Source: Blastocatellia bacterium (GTDB lineage Bacteria; Acidobacteriota; Blastocatellia; Chloracidobacteriales; Chloracidobacteriaceae). Taken from it: 41,767 nt of DNA. Position 1 is the stretch's first letter. Every line of letters begins with the position of its first letter. This document shows positions 1 through 9,218 of this stretch, piece by piece. Below the pieces are notes generated by a model that searched no databases, was not told the DNA's origin, and was given only the letters and a program-made list of their open reading frames with translations. Made by a program: the position numbers and the translations under genes. The stretch covers positions 1-41,767 of the forward strand of contig JAIBAN010000069.1 in the NCBI GenBank assembly GCA_019695185.1, given 5' to 3'.

Positions 1-1
1 G

Positions 2-1531
2 CGGCTGCTGCCACTGCTGGAAAACGTGTGGCGCAGCTATCAGCCCATCCCGGCCAATCAAGCCGGCTACCGGTCATTGCTGCCCCAACTGGAGGATGCC
101 TGGACCCGGTTTGTCACCCGCGCCGCCAGCCCGGAAACCCGCCCTGAAAACGACCACTCCGCCACCGGCCCGGCACCTGAGCCTGCGCCCGCTGCACTCC
201 CGGCGGCAACGGCGGATGTCCCTTGTGCCGGGGAGCAACCCCCAACCCCGGTTCCGGCTGCCCGTCTCCACCAGCGCCGGGAAGCCACCCCCGCCGAACA
301 GAAGTTCTACGCCGCCTTCGCCGGGCTGACCAACGAACTCAAGGCTCAGGGCCAAATTCTGGCCAATACTTTCCCGACGGCCCGGGGCATCGCCAAACAT
401 GCCTGGCTGGGCAGCACCGTGCCGCACCCGGCCAGTTTTCTGAAAATCCTGGCTGACCTGGCCCTGCTCCCGGCAGCCGAACGGCAGAAGCTGTGGCCGT
501 GGCTGGAACCGGTCCTGACCACCTATCGTGCTGTCAAGGAAACCAGCCGCGAATTCGGCCCGGTGGCCGAGGCCCTGGCCGCAGCGGAAGCGGCGCTGAT
601 GCCCTCAACCACAGCGGAATTGCCGGAACCACTGGAACCGGTCACGGGAACCAATCCCACCAACGAAACCGCTCTGGATCCCCAAACGGAACCGGCAGCA
701 CCGGAACCGCTCGTGGAAACCAGTGCTGATGCGGAACCTGGCCCCGAACCCCCGCTGGCGGCAGGTCCGGCGGTCGAACCGGAATCCGGCCAGCCGGAGC
801 AATCCGCCGACAGCTTTTCCGACCCGCTGGCACTCCCGGAACCCGCAGCCACCTATGTGCAGGCTTTTGACAACCTGGGACAATTTCTGCGTGCGCAGTA
901 TGGCGCATTGGACCGTGTGTTCCCGGCACCGGTCAAAAATCTGGTGCAGAACGTCGAGAACCGCGTGAGCCTGCTTATGCCGACCAGCTTTGTGCGGGTG
1001 GTCTGGGAACTCGCCCGCCTGCCGCTGGCTGACCGCCAGGCCCTTTGGCCCCAGGTTGAGCCGGTGCTGGCGGCCTATCGGAATTTGCGGGGAAAGGTGG
1101 CCGGGTACCGGGCGGTGCAGGAACAACTGGCGTCCCTGACTGCCCGGCTGGCTGAGGTGGGACCCATTCCGGCAGTGGACAATTCCTCCCGGAAACCCGA
1201 AACCGTGCAGGCAGCCGAATACGCCTTCTATTCCAGGTTTGTCGCCCTGGAGCGAACCATCCGGCTCCGTTTCGGGACCCAGCGGAAAATTTTCTCGCAC
1301 CAGGTCAATGTCCAGATGAAAACCATCTGTTTCAAAGGGAAAGCCCCGACACCGGCCACCTTTCTCAAAATTCTGACCGAACTGGCCCAGCTTCCCTTGC
1401 TCGACCGCCAGGCCCTCTGGCCCCAGGTTGAGCCGGTCCTGGAACTTTATCTGAAGCTGCCCAAACCCACGCACAACCGGCGCTTTTTGGATGAATTCGA
1501 GTTGCTGGCCGGAAAACTGGCGGAACGGTGA
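2..1531 (+). CDS. Tandem helical-repeat protein, 5' end outside window
   Basis: The reading frame is open from base 2, so the gene begins upstream of the window. The protein contains three copies of a roughly 80-residue helical unit (about residues 93-173, 280-360 and 398-480 counted from a GTG at base 26), each ending in a block like FLKILxELAxLPLxDRQALWPQVEPVLxxY. The first visible residues (LLPLLENVWRSY) match the end of such a block, so at least four units exist. Pro/Glu/Ala-rich linkers separate the units. I see no catalytic motif, signal peptide or membrane segment in the visible part. I do not recognise the family. The regular repeats suggest a scaffold or binding role. It converges on the ECF sigma cassette, with only a short hairpin between them. 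Confidence 0.75.
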   Translation, partial: RLLPLLENVWRSYQPIPANQAGYRSLLPQLEDAWTRFVTRAASPETRPENDHSATGPAPEPAPAALPAATADVPCAGEQPPTPVPAARLHQRREATPAEQKFYAAFAGLTNELKAQGQILANTFPTARGIAKHAWLGSTVPHPASFLKILADLALLPAAERQKLWPWLEPVLTTYRAVKETSREFGPVAEALAAAEAALMPSTTAELPEPLEPVTGTNPTNETALDPQTEPAAPEPLVETSADAEPGPEPPLAAGPAVEPESGQPEQSADSFSDPLALPEPAATYVQAFDNLGQFLRAQYGALDRVFPAPVKNLVQNVENRVSLLMPTSFVRVVWELARLPLADRQALWPQVEPVLAAYRNLRGKVAGYRAVQEQLASLTARLAEVGPIPAVDNSSRKPETVQAAEYAFYSRFVALERTIRLRFGTQRKIFSHQVNVQMKTICFKGKAPTPATFLKILTELAQLPLLDRQALWPQVEPVLELYLKLPKPTHNRRFLDEFELLAGKLAER

Positions 1532-1537
1532 AAGCAG

Positions 1538-1557
1538 GTGGCAGCCCGGACTGCCAC
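1538..1557. terminator. Hairpin between convergent genes
   Basis: A perfect 7-bp stem (GTGGCAG / CTGCCAC) with a 6-base loop fills the 26-bp gap between two converging stop codons. There is no clear T-tract on either side, so it is at best a weak bidirectional terminator. Confidence 0.4.
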
Positions 1558-1848
1558 TCATTGCGCTGAATTTGTCTTGCGGCGGTTGAGTTCTGCCGTC
1601 ACCCGCCGCTGTTGGTCAGTTTTTGGTTCAGTTTGGGGCTGATTTCGCTCTTTTTCCAACTGTGCCTGGGGTCGGGAGGGACCGGGCCGGAACAGCCAGA
1701 CAAACGAGAAAACCAGGAGCGCGAGCAGTCCCAGCACCGCTCCCACATGAGCCACCAGCAACAGCAACGGGTTGCCAATCAGCCGGGCCAGCAACTCAAT
1801 CTGCCGGAACTCAATCGGCAAAGCGATGATTCCGATGAGCAGGGCCAC
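1558..1848 (-). CDS. Small membrane protein, unknown
   Basis: A 96-residue protein with a GTG start. It has two hydrophobic stretches, about residues 2-12 and 26-52 (rich in Leu, Val and Ala, ending FSFVWLF), followed by a charged, Gln/Lys/Glu-rich cytoplasmic-type tail. It lies 28 bp downstream of the single-pass membrane protein gene and is the last gene of the sigma-factor cassette. No family is recognised. The position suggests a membrane component of the ECF signalling unit, but that is inference only. Confidence 0.6.
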   Translation of the reverse strand: MALLIGIIALPIEFRQIELLARLIGNPLLLLVAHVGAVLGLLALLVFSFVWLFRPGPSRPQAQLEKERNQPQTEPKTDQQRRVTAELNRRKTNSAQ

Positions 1849-1876
1849 CTAAAAACCACCAGCCGGAATGAACGGT

Positions 1877-2368
1877 TCATGAGGTTTCCTTTATGGTTTT
1901 TCTGCCGCTCCGGGTGTTTCCCGGTTTCGCCTGCGTGTTTGGCTGGTTCCGGGGTTTTTTCGATGGTTCCGGAACTTCCAGGGCTTCTGTGAATCCCTGG
2001 AAATGCTTGGTTGGCGTGGAAGGCTGGCCCACATCCAGGGGCAACACGGATGCAGCCACGGGTGCCGTCCGGCTGCCGTCCGGTTCGGTTTTCCGTTGTT
2101 CCAATGCCCCTGAGAGGGAACTCGCCGTCAGTGCCAGCCCCGCAGTCATGACCAGCAAGGCCAGAACCTGCATCCGCCACCAGCGCCGGGAGGCCCTGGC
2201 TTTCCAGCGGTCATACGCCGCCAGCACCCGGACCCGCAGGCGGGCCGGAGGCAGCCAGGCGGCAGCCCCGGCAGTCCATCCCAGAGCCACCAGGCGGGCC
2301 GGAAAGGCCGCCTGGCGGTACAAGGCCAGGAGAGCTTTTTCACGGGGTTGCCGGGAAGTTCCGCTCAT
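1877..2368 (-). CDS. Single-pass membrane protein, possible anti-sigma partner
   Basis: A 163-residue protein whose ATG follows a GGGGGGA stretch; a GTG one codon earlier is an alternative. The N-terminal 65 residues are cytoplasmic-type and basic, with a helical, Arg- and Trp-rich segment. One membrane helix lies at about 67-90 (VLALLVMTAGLALTASSL), and the remaining 70 residues are Pro/Thr/Lys-rich and probably extracytoplasmic. The gene starts 15 bp after the stop of the ECF sigma gene. A small single-pass protein directly downstream of an ECF sigma gene is the usual position of an anti-sigma factor, but I see no zinc-binding HxxxCxxC signature, so the anti-sigma role is inferred from context. 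Confidence 0.6.
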   Translation of the reverse strand: MSGTSRQPREKALLALYRQAAFPARLVALGWTAGAAAWLPPARLRVRVLAAYDRWKARASRRWWRMQVLALLVMTAGLALTASSLSGALEQRKTEPDGSRTAPVAASVLPLDVGQPSTPTKHFQGFTEALEVPEPSKKPRNQPNTQAKPGNTRSGRKTIKETS

Positions 2369-2383
2369 CACGCAGTCCCCCCT

Positions 2384-2938
2384 TCACGATTCCGGTTCGG
2401 GGGCAAGTCCCAGAAATTTGCGGACACCGGTCCGGGCGCGAAAGAGCAGCGACTTGGTGGCCGGCAGGCTGACGCCCAGTTCCTCACTGATTTGGTCCAT
2501 GGTGGCATCCTGGGCCTCACTCAGCCGGTAGGCTTCCCGTTGCCGTTCGGGCAAACGGTCCAGTGCCCGTTCCAGGTCCAGCAGCCGGTTGAATTTTCTT
2601 TCCGAGGCCCCCGCGCCCTCAAAGTCCCGGCCCGGAAGCAGCCAGTCCAGCACGGCTGCCGTGCGGGCCTCTTTGCGGTAATGCTTCCGAATCAGGTGGT
2701 CGGCAATGGAACAAAGGTACGTCACAAACTCCACCCCTCGGTCCGGTTCAAAGCGTTCCTCGTGTTTGAGGACTTCCAAAAACGTGTCGTGGACAATGTC
2801 CTCGGTCACCGGGACCTGATGGACCCGATGCAGCGTGAACCGCCAGACGACGGCGTGGTGCCGCTCATAAAGAGCACCAAACGCTGCGCGGTCTCCAGCC
2901 TGGGCACGGGTGAGCAGTTCCTGGTCCATGTCGTTTGG
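2384..2938 (-). CDS. ECF-type RNA polymerase sigma factor
   Basis: A group 4 (ECF) sigma-70 protein of about 185 residues. Region 2 runs from the MDQELLTRAQAGDRAAFGALYERHH start through the DIVHDTFLEVLKH segment. Region 4 is the C-terminal helix-turn-helix (LDRLPERQREAYRLSEAQDATMDQISEELGVS, then the recognition helix LPATKSLLFRARTGVRKFL). A GTG at 2938 has an AGGAA sequence 7 bases upstream and is chosen as start; the ATG at 2929 is the alternative. Upstream lies promoter motif P1 in the same orientation, and three more copies occur at 20.8-24.7 kb. The simplest reading is that this sigma factor drives its own gene and those copies. The two small membrane proteins downstream probably complete the signalling unit. 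Confidence 0.9.
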   Translation of the reverse strand, partial: PNDMDQELLTRAQAGDRAAFGALYERHHAVVWRFTLHRVHQVPVTEDIVHDTFLEVLKHEERFEPDRGVEFVTYLCSIADHLIRKHYRKEARTAAVLDWLLPGRDFEGAGASERKFNRLLDLERALDRLPERQREAYRLSEAQDATMDQISEELGVSLPATKSLLFRARTGVRKFLGLAPEPES

Positions 2939-2982
2939 CACAATGTGGTTCCTGGTTTTTGAGTTTGGGGGGACTCTATTCA

Positions 2983-3014
2983 CTTATTACCCGCAGAGGG
3001 GTAAAAAGATGCGG
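2983..3014 (-). promoter_or_regulatory. ECF promoter-like motif P1
   Basis: Read on the minus strand: CCGCATCTTTTT, ten bases, then GGGTAATAAG. It stands directly upstream of the ECF sigma gene. It is one of four copies in the window with identical spacing. The other three read AAC where P1 has ATC in the -35-like block. Confidence 0.65.
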
Positions 3015-3069
3015 TCTGGCAAAGAAATTTTCCGATCCGTGGGTTATGTTCGGAAAGAGGTTCTCAACT

Positions 3070-5412
3070 TCAATCCACCCTTGCCTCAAGCAAGCGAAAC
3101 AACGGCCTTTCGTTGGGGCTGGAGTTGCTGGCGGGTTTTTCCGACTTCACCGGCGGCACATCCGCTTTCACTTCCCACCAACCTGGCGCAACCGTCGTCT
3201 GTCCCTTCCAGCCTTTTGGCGCTTTGGCTGATTTGGGAACCAGAACAGCGAGCGGAACAAGGCATTCCTGTGGCGTAATCCCCCCGTGGTATCCATATTG
3301 TTTACTGACGTAGCGAATGCTTTCCGTCCAGGGGGCAATCATGCGGTTCCCAGCCATTCCCCGCACCCGTGGACCGGCCAGTCGCAATTCACCCGGCAGC
3401 GGGGCTTCATTATCAATCCGGGCGCGTTGGTAGGGTTCAAATTTATGGAGGGTTGAATTTCGTTCCAAAACGTGGCCATGGTCGCTCGTGATTATCACCA
3501 GCCGCCCGGTTTCCGCCGCCAGCCCCAGGACTTTTTCAAGCACGGGGATATGATGCAGGTTCCAGGGCGCAATGAGCTGACTGCCACCCGACAAATGGTC
3601 ATCAATGGCATTGATAACCATTCCAACCACCCGCTTTTTGTCATTTCTGATGGTATCCGAAACTACCGATTTTAATCCTCCACTGATCGGATCGGTCAAA
3701 TCCCCTTTCAAAAAGAGCGTCGGGCCATTGGTCTGGCCAGTGAGGGCAAGGAGTCCGGGATGCTCCTGAAACCCCTTCCGCTCGTGCTTCAAGCCTTGAT
3801 TCAGCTTTCCGCACAACAAACTCACTCGTGAGGATTCCGTCACGGTGGGCAGAGCCGCCAGAGTCGGCTTCAAACCGGCCTCAGCTCCAACTTCCGTCCA
3901 TCCATGCCGTTTGACATCCTCCAGCAATTCGAGCCAGACCGCCAGACTCATGCCGTCCAGCACAATCAGCAAAACCGGATTCGTCTTTGCCAGGGGGATG
4001 ACCAGTTCGGCAATCACATTTTCTATCGGGAGGATATTTTGTTCCGGGCAGCCGGCATTCAGCCAATCCCGGAGGTGTGTTCCAAACTGCTGATTCTCGT
4101 CTTCCCGAAATTGGCTGACCTGTTCCAGGATCACCCCATAAACCTGGTTGAGCCCAGCCGAAGCCGTATCACCCTGGGCCAGTTTGGTGCGCGCCCAATC
4201 AACCCAACCTGATTCCTGAACGTAGGTCTCAGCCGCCGCGTCCAATTGGGAAAAGGTCCGGCGGGGTACCTGAGCCAGCCACTGACACAGCCGCAGGGCC
4301 ATCCGGACCCGTTCAATTCGTTCCGTGGCCAAGTGGCTTTCACGGTGCGCCTGAACCTGTTCGAGCAATTGTTTGGCCACCGTCAACGAAGCCCCGGCAG
4401 CCTTCTGCACCACGTTGGCCAGCTCACTGCCAATGTGTTCAAACAGGCGCTCAAAACCGAGCAGCGAATACCGACTGTAGGGTGCGGCTGCCTCCGCCTG
4501 AACCTCTTTTAGAATCTCGTCAAAGCGGTTGAGCACCAGGGTCAATCGTTTGCGCTGTTCTTTGCGATACAGTTTTTCCACCACCTCGCCCGCCGCCTTG
4601 CCCCAGGCTGTCCCAGCCTGTTTGGGCAGTGTTAGATTTCCGACAAAGCGTTCCAGCCGAATCAATGCGTCCTGACAGGCTACTTTTGCGCCGGCCTGCA
4701 ATAAAGTTTGAAACACCAGTCCCAAGGCCACAGCGTCCGCCCCAAATCCGGCTTCAATGCAGCGAAACACCCACTCCACATCCGTGTCAGCCAGGCGCGA
4801 AATCCAGGCCCGCACCGCCCCCTGTTGCTCACTGGGAAGCTCCAGATAAGCCGTCAGATTGCTTTCCGTGAGCGTCCATTCCAGCGTATCGCGCAAATCC
4901 GGTTGGGCGTTGGAAAAACCAAGTCTGGTCAGAAAGTGCGTCCACACGGTTTCTTCCGTCAGGACGCCGTTGGGTTCCGGGTGGTACCCTTCCGGAGGTT
5001 TGTTGTGGAGGAGGAACTCTGCCATCCAGGGCATTTTGACCAACACTGGAGCGGAACGGTGCGCCCCAAACAGCGTCTCCACCATGGACCAGGGTTTGAT
5101 GCGAAACAACCGTTGGCGGGTCAAATGTGCCAACACGTCAAGCCCCAAATCGGATTCGTCCAGCTTGGTGAGAATGACCAAAGTCGTTTCCGGTTCACGG
5201 TGAGAGACAAGGGTTTCACGGATATGCAACACTGAATCGCACTGCACAAACCGAAAGGCCCAACCGTCCAGCGATTCCCTTTCAGCTTCTGCCCAGGTGC
5301 CGGTTGTATGAATGCCAATCACAGGTGCCTGGGGCCGCTTTTGGAGGATTTGCCGGGCGAGCATCCGAATATGCAATCCCAGGGCCGAGAAGGGAGCCGG
5401 AGGTGGGTTCAT
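3070..5412 (-). CDS. pglZ: BREX-2 phosphatase-like protein PglZ
   Basis: A 780-residue protein of the alkaline-phosphatase superfamily (PglZ). PglZ is required for BREX/Pgl phage defence. The metal-binding core is recognisable: a strand followed by LIVLDGMS near residue 485, and TSDHGHVLERN near 644, holding the Asp and His ligands expected in the fold. The N-terminal half, with alpha-helical repeats, matches the general PglZ layout. The ATG overlaps the TGA of pglY (ATGA), so the two genes are translationally coupled. It is the last gene of the BREX operon. brxD and brxHI, which follow pglZ in textbook type 2 loci, are absent here; the next gene is the ECF cassette. Confidence 0.9.
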   Translation of the reverse strand: MNPPPAPFSALGLHIRMLARQILQKRPQAPVIGIHTTGTWAEAERESLDGWAFRFVQCDSVLHIRETLVSHREPETTLVILTKLDESDLGLDVLAHLTRQRLFRIKPWSMVETLFGAHRSAPVLVKMPWMAEFLLHNKPPEGYHPEPNGVLTEETVWTHFLTRLGFSNAQPDLRDTLEWTLTESNLTAYLELPSEQQGAVRAWISRLADTDVEWVFRCIEAGFGADAVALGLVFQTLLQAGAKVACQDALIRLERFVGNLTLPKQAGTAWGKAAGEVVEKLYRKEQRKRLTLVLNRFDEILKEVQAEAAAPYSRYSLLGFERLFEHIGSELANVVQKAAGASLTVAKQLLEQVQAHRESHLATERIERVRMALRLCQWLAQVPRRTFSQLDAAAETYVQESGWVDWARTKLAQGDTASAGLNQVYGVILEQVSQFREDENQQFGTHLRDWLNAGCPEQNILPIENVIAELVIPLAKTNPVLLIVLDGMSLAVWLELLEDVKRHGWTEVGAEAGLKPTLAALPTVTESSRVSLLCGKLNQGLKHERKGFQEHPGLLALTGQTNGPTLFLKGDLTDPISGGLKSVVSDTIRNDKKRVVGMVINAIDDHLSGGSQLIAPWNLHHIPVLEKVLGLAAETGRLVIITSDHGHVLERNSTLHKFEPYQRARIDNEAPLPGELRLAGPRVRGMAGNRMIAPWTESIRYVSKQYGYHGGITPQECLVPLAVLVPKSAKAPKGWKGQTTVAPGWWEVKADVPPVKSEKPASNSSPNERPLFRLLEARVD

Positions 5413-8400
5413 TCGTCAATCACCTCCCAGGAAATCCGGATGCGCGCCGCACCCCCTTCAAGCAGGCGCTGGCAGAGTGTCTCAGTCAGGGTGGCCACTT
5501 CCTCAACCGAGGTACATTCAGTCGAACCAGATGCGGGTGGTGCAGAGACCTGCAAGACAGCCCTGGCTGGAACCGGTGCTGGTACGGTGGCAGTCAAAGG
5601 CTTCACCGGAACCGGCGGCAGCGGCGCAAATGAGACTGGTGGCGCTTGGACCACGGGCGCGTGGACCTGCACCACCGGAACCGGTGCCACTGGCGGAGGT
5701 GGTGCCTGGGTCAGCAACTGAAGGGCTTTTTTGCGCAGTTCCTCGATTTTTTGCGTCAGCGGAAGAACATGCTCATCTTTTTGAAACCGCTCGGCCAACT
5801 GTTCAATGATACCTTCAGCAGGCACTTTTCGCTCATCCTGCAATTTCCAGATACTGTGAAAAATATCCCATTCAAACTGGCCCAGCGCCTTGGTGAGTTC
5901 CGGCAATTTGGCCAAAACCGCAGCCATCGCCGCTTCAGACGTTTCCAAACCGGCTGTCGCCAGGGTTTCCACTGTTTTTTTCGCATCCGACCCGACTATT
6001 CCATCCATCAGGTTTTTCAACGCGGTGATGGTTTTCAGCCGGGGGGAATCGTTCACTTTGAGAACTAAACACGCCTGTTGCACTTTGGTCTGGATGTCGC
6101 TCACCTGGGCTTTGGACTGGGTGGCCTTTTCCTTGATGTCCCGTACAAAAGTGGTGTGATTGATGGCATTGCAAAGTTTTGAGGTTTTGACACCAAACAG
6201 GGCCTTCCCCCGCTCCAGGGCAAGGTCCCAATGTTCAGCCACGGGCAAGGTTTCCTGCCGCAGTTCGGTTTCGTCGGGCAATTTGTCCAACGGGGCTTCA
6301 AACGGAACGCCATGCAGGAAAAATGAATGGTTCGCTTGCCGGGCAAAGGTGTGAATCACAAGGTTCTGCAATTCGACGGGTAATCCCATCGGTTTGGGGT
6401 CATCCATCCATTGGCGCAGTTTTCCGACGGTGAGCGGACCACCATATTGGGATTCCTTGCGGATAAAATGATTTTTCCAATGGTTGTCCAAAACCAGGTG
6501 CCCGTCTCCGGTCATGTCAGCCAGCTTGAGCGGGTTCACAAATTGGCGCAGTTCTTTGCGGTATTCCTTTTCAATCGTGGCCCGTCCGTTGGCATCCTGC
6601 ATGGCCAGGACCAGATGGCCGAAAACCCGTTTGAGCACGGTTGGGGTCAGGCTGACCACCTCTTCAAACATGGGGTGGGCCGGAAACTGGTGGCTGAGGG
6701 CCTGGTCCAGCAGATTTTGCAAGGCCGCCTCAAAGTTGGCAGCCACCGGCGGTTGGAGCCTGAACCCCGGTTCCAGGGTTTGAAACTGCTCGACCAGAGT
6801 CAGGTCGGAAGTCGTGTCCACCGTTTCCTTGCCTGGAGTTGAAATGCCATAGACACCTTCGAGGGTGGTCACCATGCGTTGTTTAAGCTGGCTTTGCTGG
6901 TTTTCCAAAATCGTCTTGGCGGCGGCCCGGTCAGCCACCGACAAATGTTTGACGTAAGAGGAAAGCCGTTCCCCCTGGAGCAGAAAATCCAGTTTCACCA
7001 GCCGTGCCAGTTCGTGGCGGCTCTGCTGGCTCAGAAAGAGCGGCAGCCAGACAATCGTTTTGGCGGTTTTTCCCGGCACTTCCCGAAACCGTTCCAGCCG
7101 TTCGGCATCCTCTCGGGGCGTATGCCCATCGTCAAACGGATAATCAATGATAATCCGCCAGTCATCACCGGGTGGAATGAAGGAATCGTCCACATTCAAT
7201 TCCCGCACGTTGTTGACCAGGATTTCGCAATACCGTTTGGTTCCCCGCCAGTAAAACGAATGTTGGAGCGCATGGAGCTGGGGCTGGTCCGAATCCTTGA
7301 TGCCAGCCTCGGAAAAGAGCAGTTTCCTGATTTTTTGGATGCGGTTGCCGTGGTTATCCTCGCCGGCCACCTGGGCCAAAATGCCGTCGGTATCCACCCC
7401 GGTCAATTGCAGTGAAATCACCGGTTGGTTTGGCTGGTCGCCAATTTTCAACTGACCGATTTCCCCGGCCCAGCGCTTGCACTTGGCCAGCACAATCCCG
7501 GCTTCCTTGCCGGGAATCGGGGATTTGATGGTACCGTGGTTGAGCGCCGCCAGTTTGGCCGGAGTCAGATTCTTAAATGACTCAAGATTGGGCGCGAGGG
7601 CCGCAATCAGCAGGGTTTTGACCAGCCGGTCATCGTTGCGGAGGGCCATGGCCTTGGGGTCGTCATAGGGCAAATGTGCCATGTCCTCGAACCGCAATTG
7701 GTGGATGTGTTCCAGCAGCGGGTAAAATTTCTGTTGATAGAGGCGCTTGGCGTTGTCGAAATCAACCCGGATTTTTTCGTGAAAAGCCTCGTCCCCTTCG
7801 GCAATCAGTTCAAAAATGTCCCCCACCGGAACCAGGTCGCCCAGCTTGAGCGTGTCGCGCTGTTCAACCAGCAATTTCATCATGACCTTGATGGCCGTGC
7901 GCTCCCGTTGCAGCAGGAACGAGACTTCCACCAGGGTATCAATCAAAGCTGGCGAAAAGGGGTAGGTTTTGCGGAATTCCTCCGGTTTGCCCTGACTGGT
8001 CATCAAAATATCCAGCACTTCCTGACGGACGGCGGTGGTTTTGCGAAATGCTTCGTCAATCAGTTGCCGGGCGGTTTCGTTCTTGGGGGCCAGCAACCGT
8101 TTTTCGGCAATTGCGGGCAGGTTGCGGTCTTCCAGGTTGATGGGATGAAAACGCGCTTCATAGTGGTCAAAGGTGGTGCTGAAACGAAGAGATTCCTGCC
8201 CCGTGTGCTGGTCCTCCACAAGTAACCGCAAATCACGCTGGCGGGCAATAAAACTGATGAGTGGGACCGGGCGGTCGGCCACCTGGTATTCAACCAGTTT
8301 GACCAGTTTCTGGCCCTCATTGTTGATGAAATTCATATCCCCGCCCTTGGTGGCGAGCCACAGAATCAATTCGTCCAGAAACAACACCACTCCGTGGTAA

Positions 8401-9176
8401 CCCAAACCTTGGGCATGTTGGCTGAGGAGGGACAGACCCGTATCCAGGTCCACAAATTCCCCAGCCGCGCTCATGGCGGAAAAGAAGGTATCTACCAGAC
8501 AACTGACGAGGTCACCCCGCTCCCTGGATTTGGGTAAAGCTTTGACCCCGGCTGTATAGCGTTCCGCATTCCACACCTTTTCCATTTTGCCCCAGCCCCC
8601 TTTGGCCGGGCCGGTCGGACTGCCTTTGGTGGAATGGCTGGTCAGGGCACCGAAAAAGGTTTCATCCCCCATTTTCTGACGAAGTTTTTCCGCATCCTGC
8701 AAAATTTTATCGGCCAGAAACACGCCCGGCGTCGGCGCATGTGGGTGCAGGCGGTGAATGAAATCCACATAACCGCCCAGAATGGCCGATTCAACGTTTT
8801 TGGCGTTGAGAAAATGAAACGGCACCAGCAGGAAATTTTTGCCTTCGGTCCAGGCGCTGTGTTTGGCCACCACCTTGGCCAGTTCGGGGATGGCGCGCGC
8901 CTCGGGGTTGCCCTGCAAAATCAAACAAAGGATGGCCATGTAATGGCTTTTACCGCTGCCAAAACTTCCCTTCAGGTAGGCTCCCTTGCTGCGGTTTTCT
9001 GCCACCGCTGAACGGATGAAATTCAGCCCTTCTTCAAAACATTTCTCCAATTGTGGCGTCACCACGTATTGCTCGACGGTTTCCTTGGGATGGGTAATGC
9101 CTTCCGCGAGCCGGAGCACATAATCGCCCTGCCGCACACTGTCCGGTAAATCAATCAGTTCTTTGATATAGGTCAT
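5409..9176 (-). CDS. pglY: BREX-2 ATPase PglY
   Basis: A 1255-residue P-loop ATPase. Walker A is GSFGSGKSH at about residues 70-78, and a Walker B-like strand GVVLFLDELILWL lies near 265. The opening, IKELIDLPDSVRQGDYVLRL, is the usual start of type 2 BREX PglY proteins. Several hundred residues of helical region follow, and a Pro/Val-rich linker (about 1155-1215) precedes a short C-terminal domain. PglY acts with PglX, PglZ and the kinase PglW to block phage DNA replication; its exact reaction is not established. The gene begins 42 bp downstream of the RHH protein gene and overlaps pglZ by 4 bp. It is full length with no internal disruption. Confidence 0.9.
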   Translation of the reverse strand: MTYIKELIDLPDSVRQGDYVLRLAEGITHPKETVEQYVVTPQLEKCFEEGLNFIRSAVAENRSKGAYLKGSFGSGKSHYMAILCLILQGNPEARAIPELAKVVAKHSAWTEGKNFLLVPFHFLNAKNVESAILGGYVDFIHRLHPHAPTPGVFLADKILQDAEKLRQKMGDETFFGALTSHSTKGSPTGPAKGGWGKMEKVWNAERYTAGVKALPKSRERGDLVSCLVDTFFSAMSAAGEFVDLDTGLSLLSQHAQGLGYHGVVLFLDELILWLATKGGDMNFINNEGQKLVKLVEYQVADRPVPLISFIARQRDLRLLVEDQHTGQESLRFSTTFDHYEARFHPINLEDRNLPAIAEKRLLAPKNETARQLIDEAFRKTTAVRQEVLDILMTSQGKPEEFRKTYPFSPALIDTLVEVSFLLQRERTAIKVMMKLLVEQRDTLKLGDLVPVGDIFELIAEGDEAFHEKIRVDFDNAKRLYQQKFYPLLEHIHQLRFEDMAHLPYDDPKAMALRNDDRLVKTLLIAALAPNLESFKNLTPAKLAALNHGTIKSPIPGKEAGIVLAKCKRWAGEIGQLKIGDQPNQPVISLQLTGVDTDGILAQVAGEDNHGNRIQKIRKLLFSEAGIKDSDQPQLHALQHSFYWRGTKRYCEILVNNVRELNVDDSFIPPGDDWRIIIDYPFDDGHTPREDAERLERFREVPGKTAKTIVWLPLFLSQQSRHELARLVKLDFLLQGERLSSYVKHLSVADRAAAKTILENQQSQLKQRMVTTLEGVYGISTPGKETVDTTSDLTLVEQFQTLEPGFRLQPPVAANFEAALQNLLDQALSHQFPAHPMFEEVVSLTPTVLKRVFGHLVLAMQDANGRATIEKEYRKELRQFVNPLKLADMTGDGHLVLDNHWKNHFIRKESQYGGPLTVGKLRQWMDDPKPMGLPVELQNLVIHTFARQANHSFFLHGVPFEAPLDKLPDETELRQETLPVAEHWDLALERGKALFGVKTSKLCNAINHTTFVRDIKEKATQSKAQVSDIQTKVQQACLVLKVNDSPRLKTITALKNLMDGIVGSDAKKTVETLATAGLETSEAAMAAVLAKLPELTKALGQFEWDIFHSIWKLQDERKVPAEGIIEQLAERFQKDEHVLPLTQKIEELRKKALQLLTQAPPPPVAPVPVVQVHAPVVQAPPVSFAPLPPVPVKPLTATVPAPVPARAVLQVSAPPASGSTECTSVEEVATLTETLCQRLLEGGAARIRISWEVIDE

Positions 9177-9218
9177 AAGGGCAAATTGAGAACTTTGGAA
9201 TTGAAGTGCGATGGTATG

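Noticed and set aside
605..1561. 318-codon minus-strand frame over the helical-repeat gene
   Set aside because: Composition is that of an antisense frame; the plus strand shows the repeated protein units.
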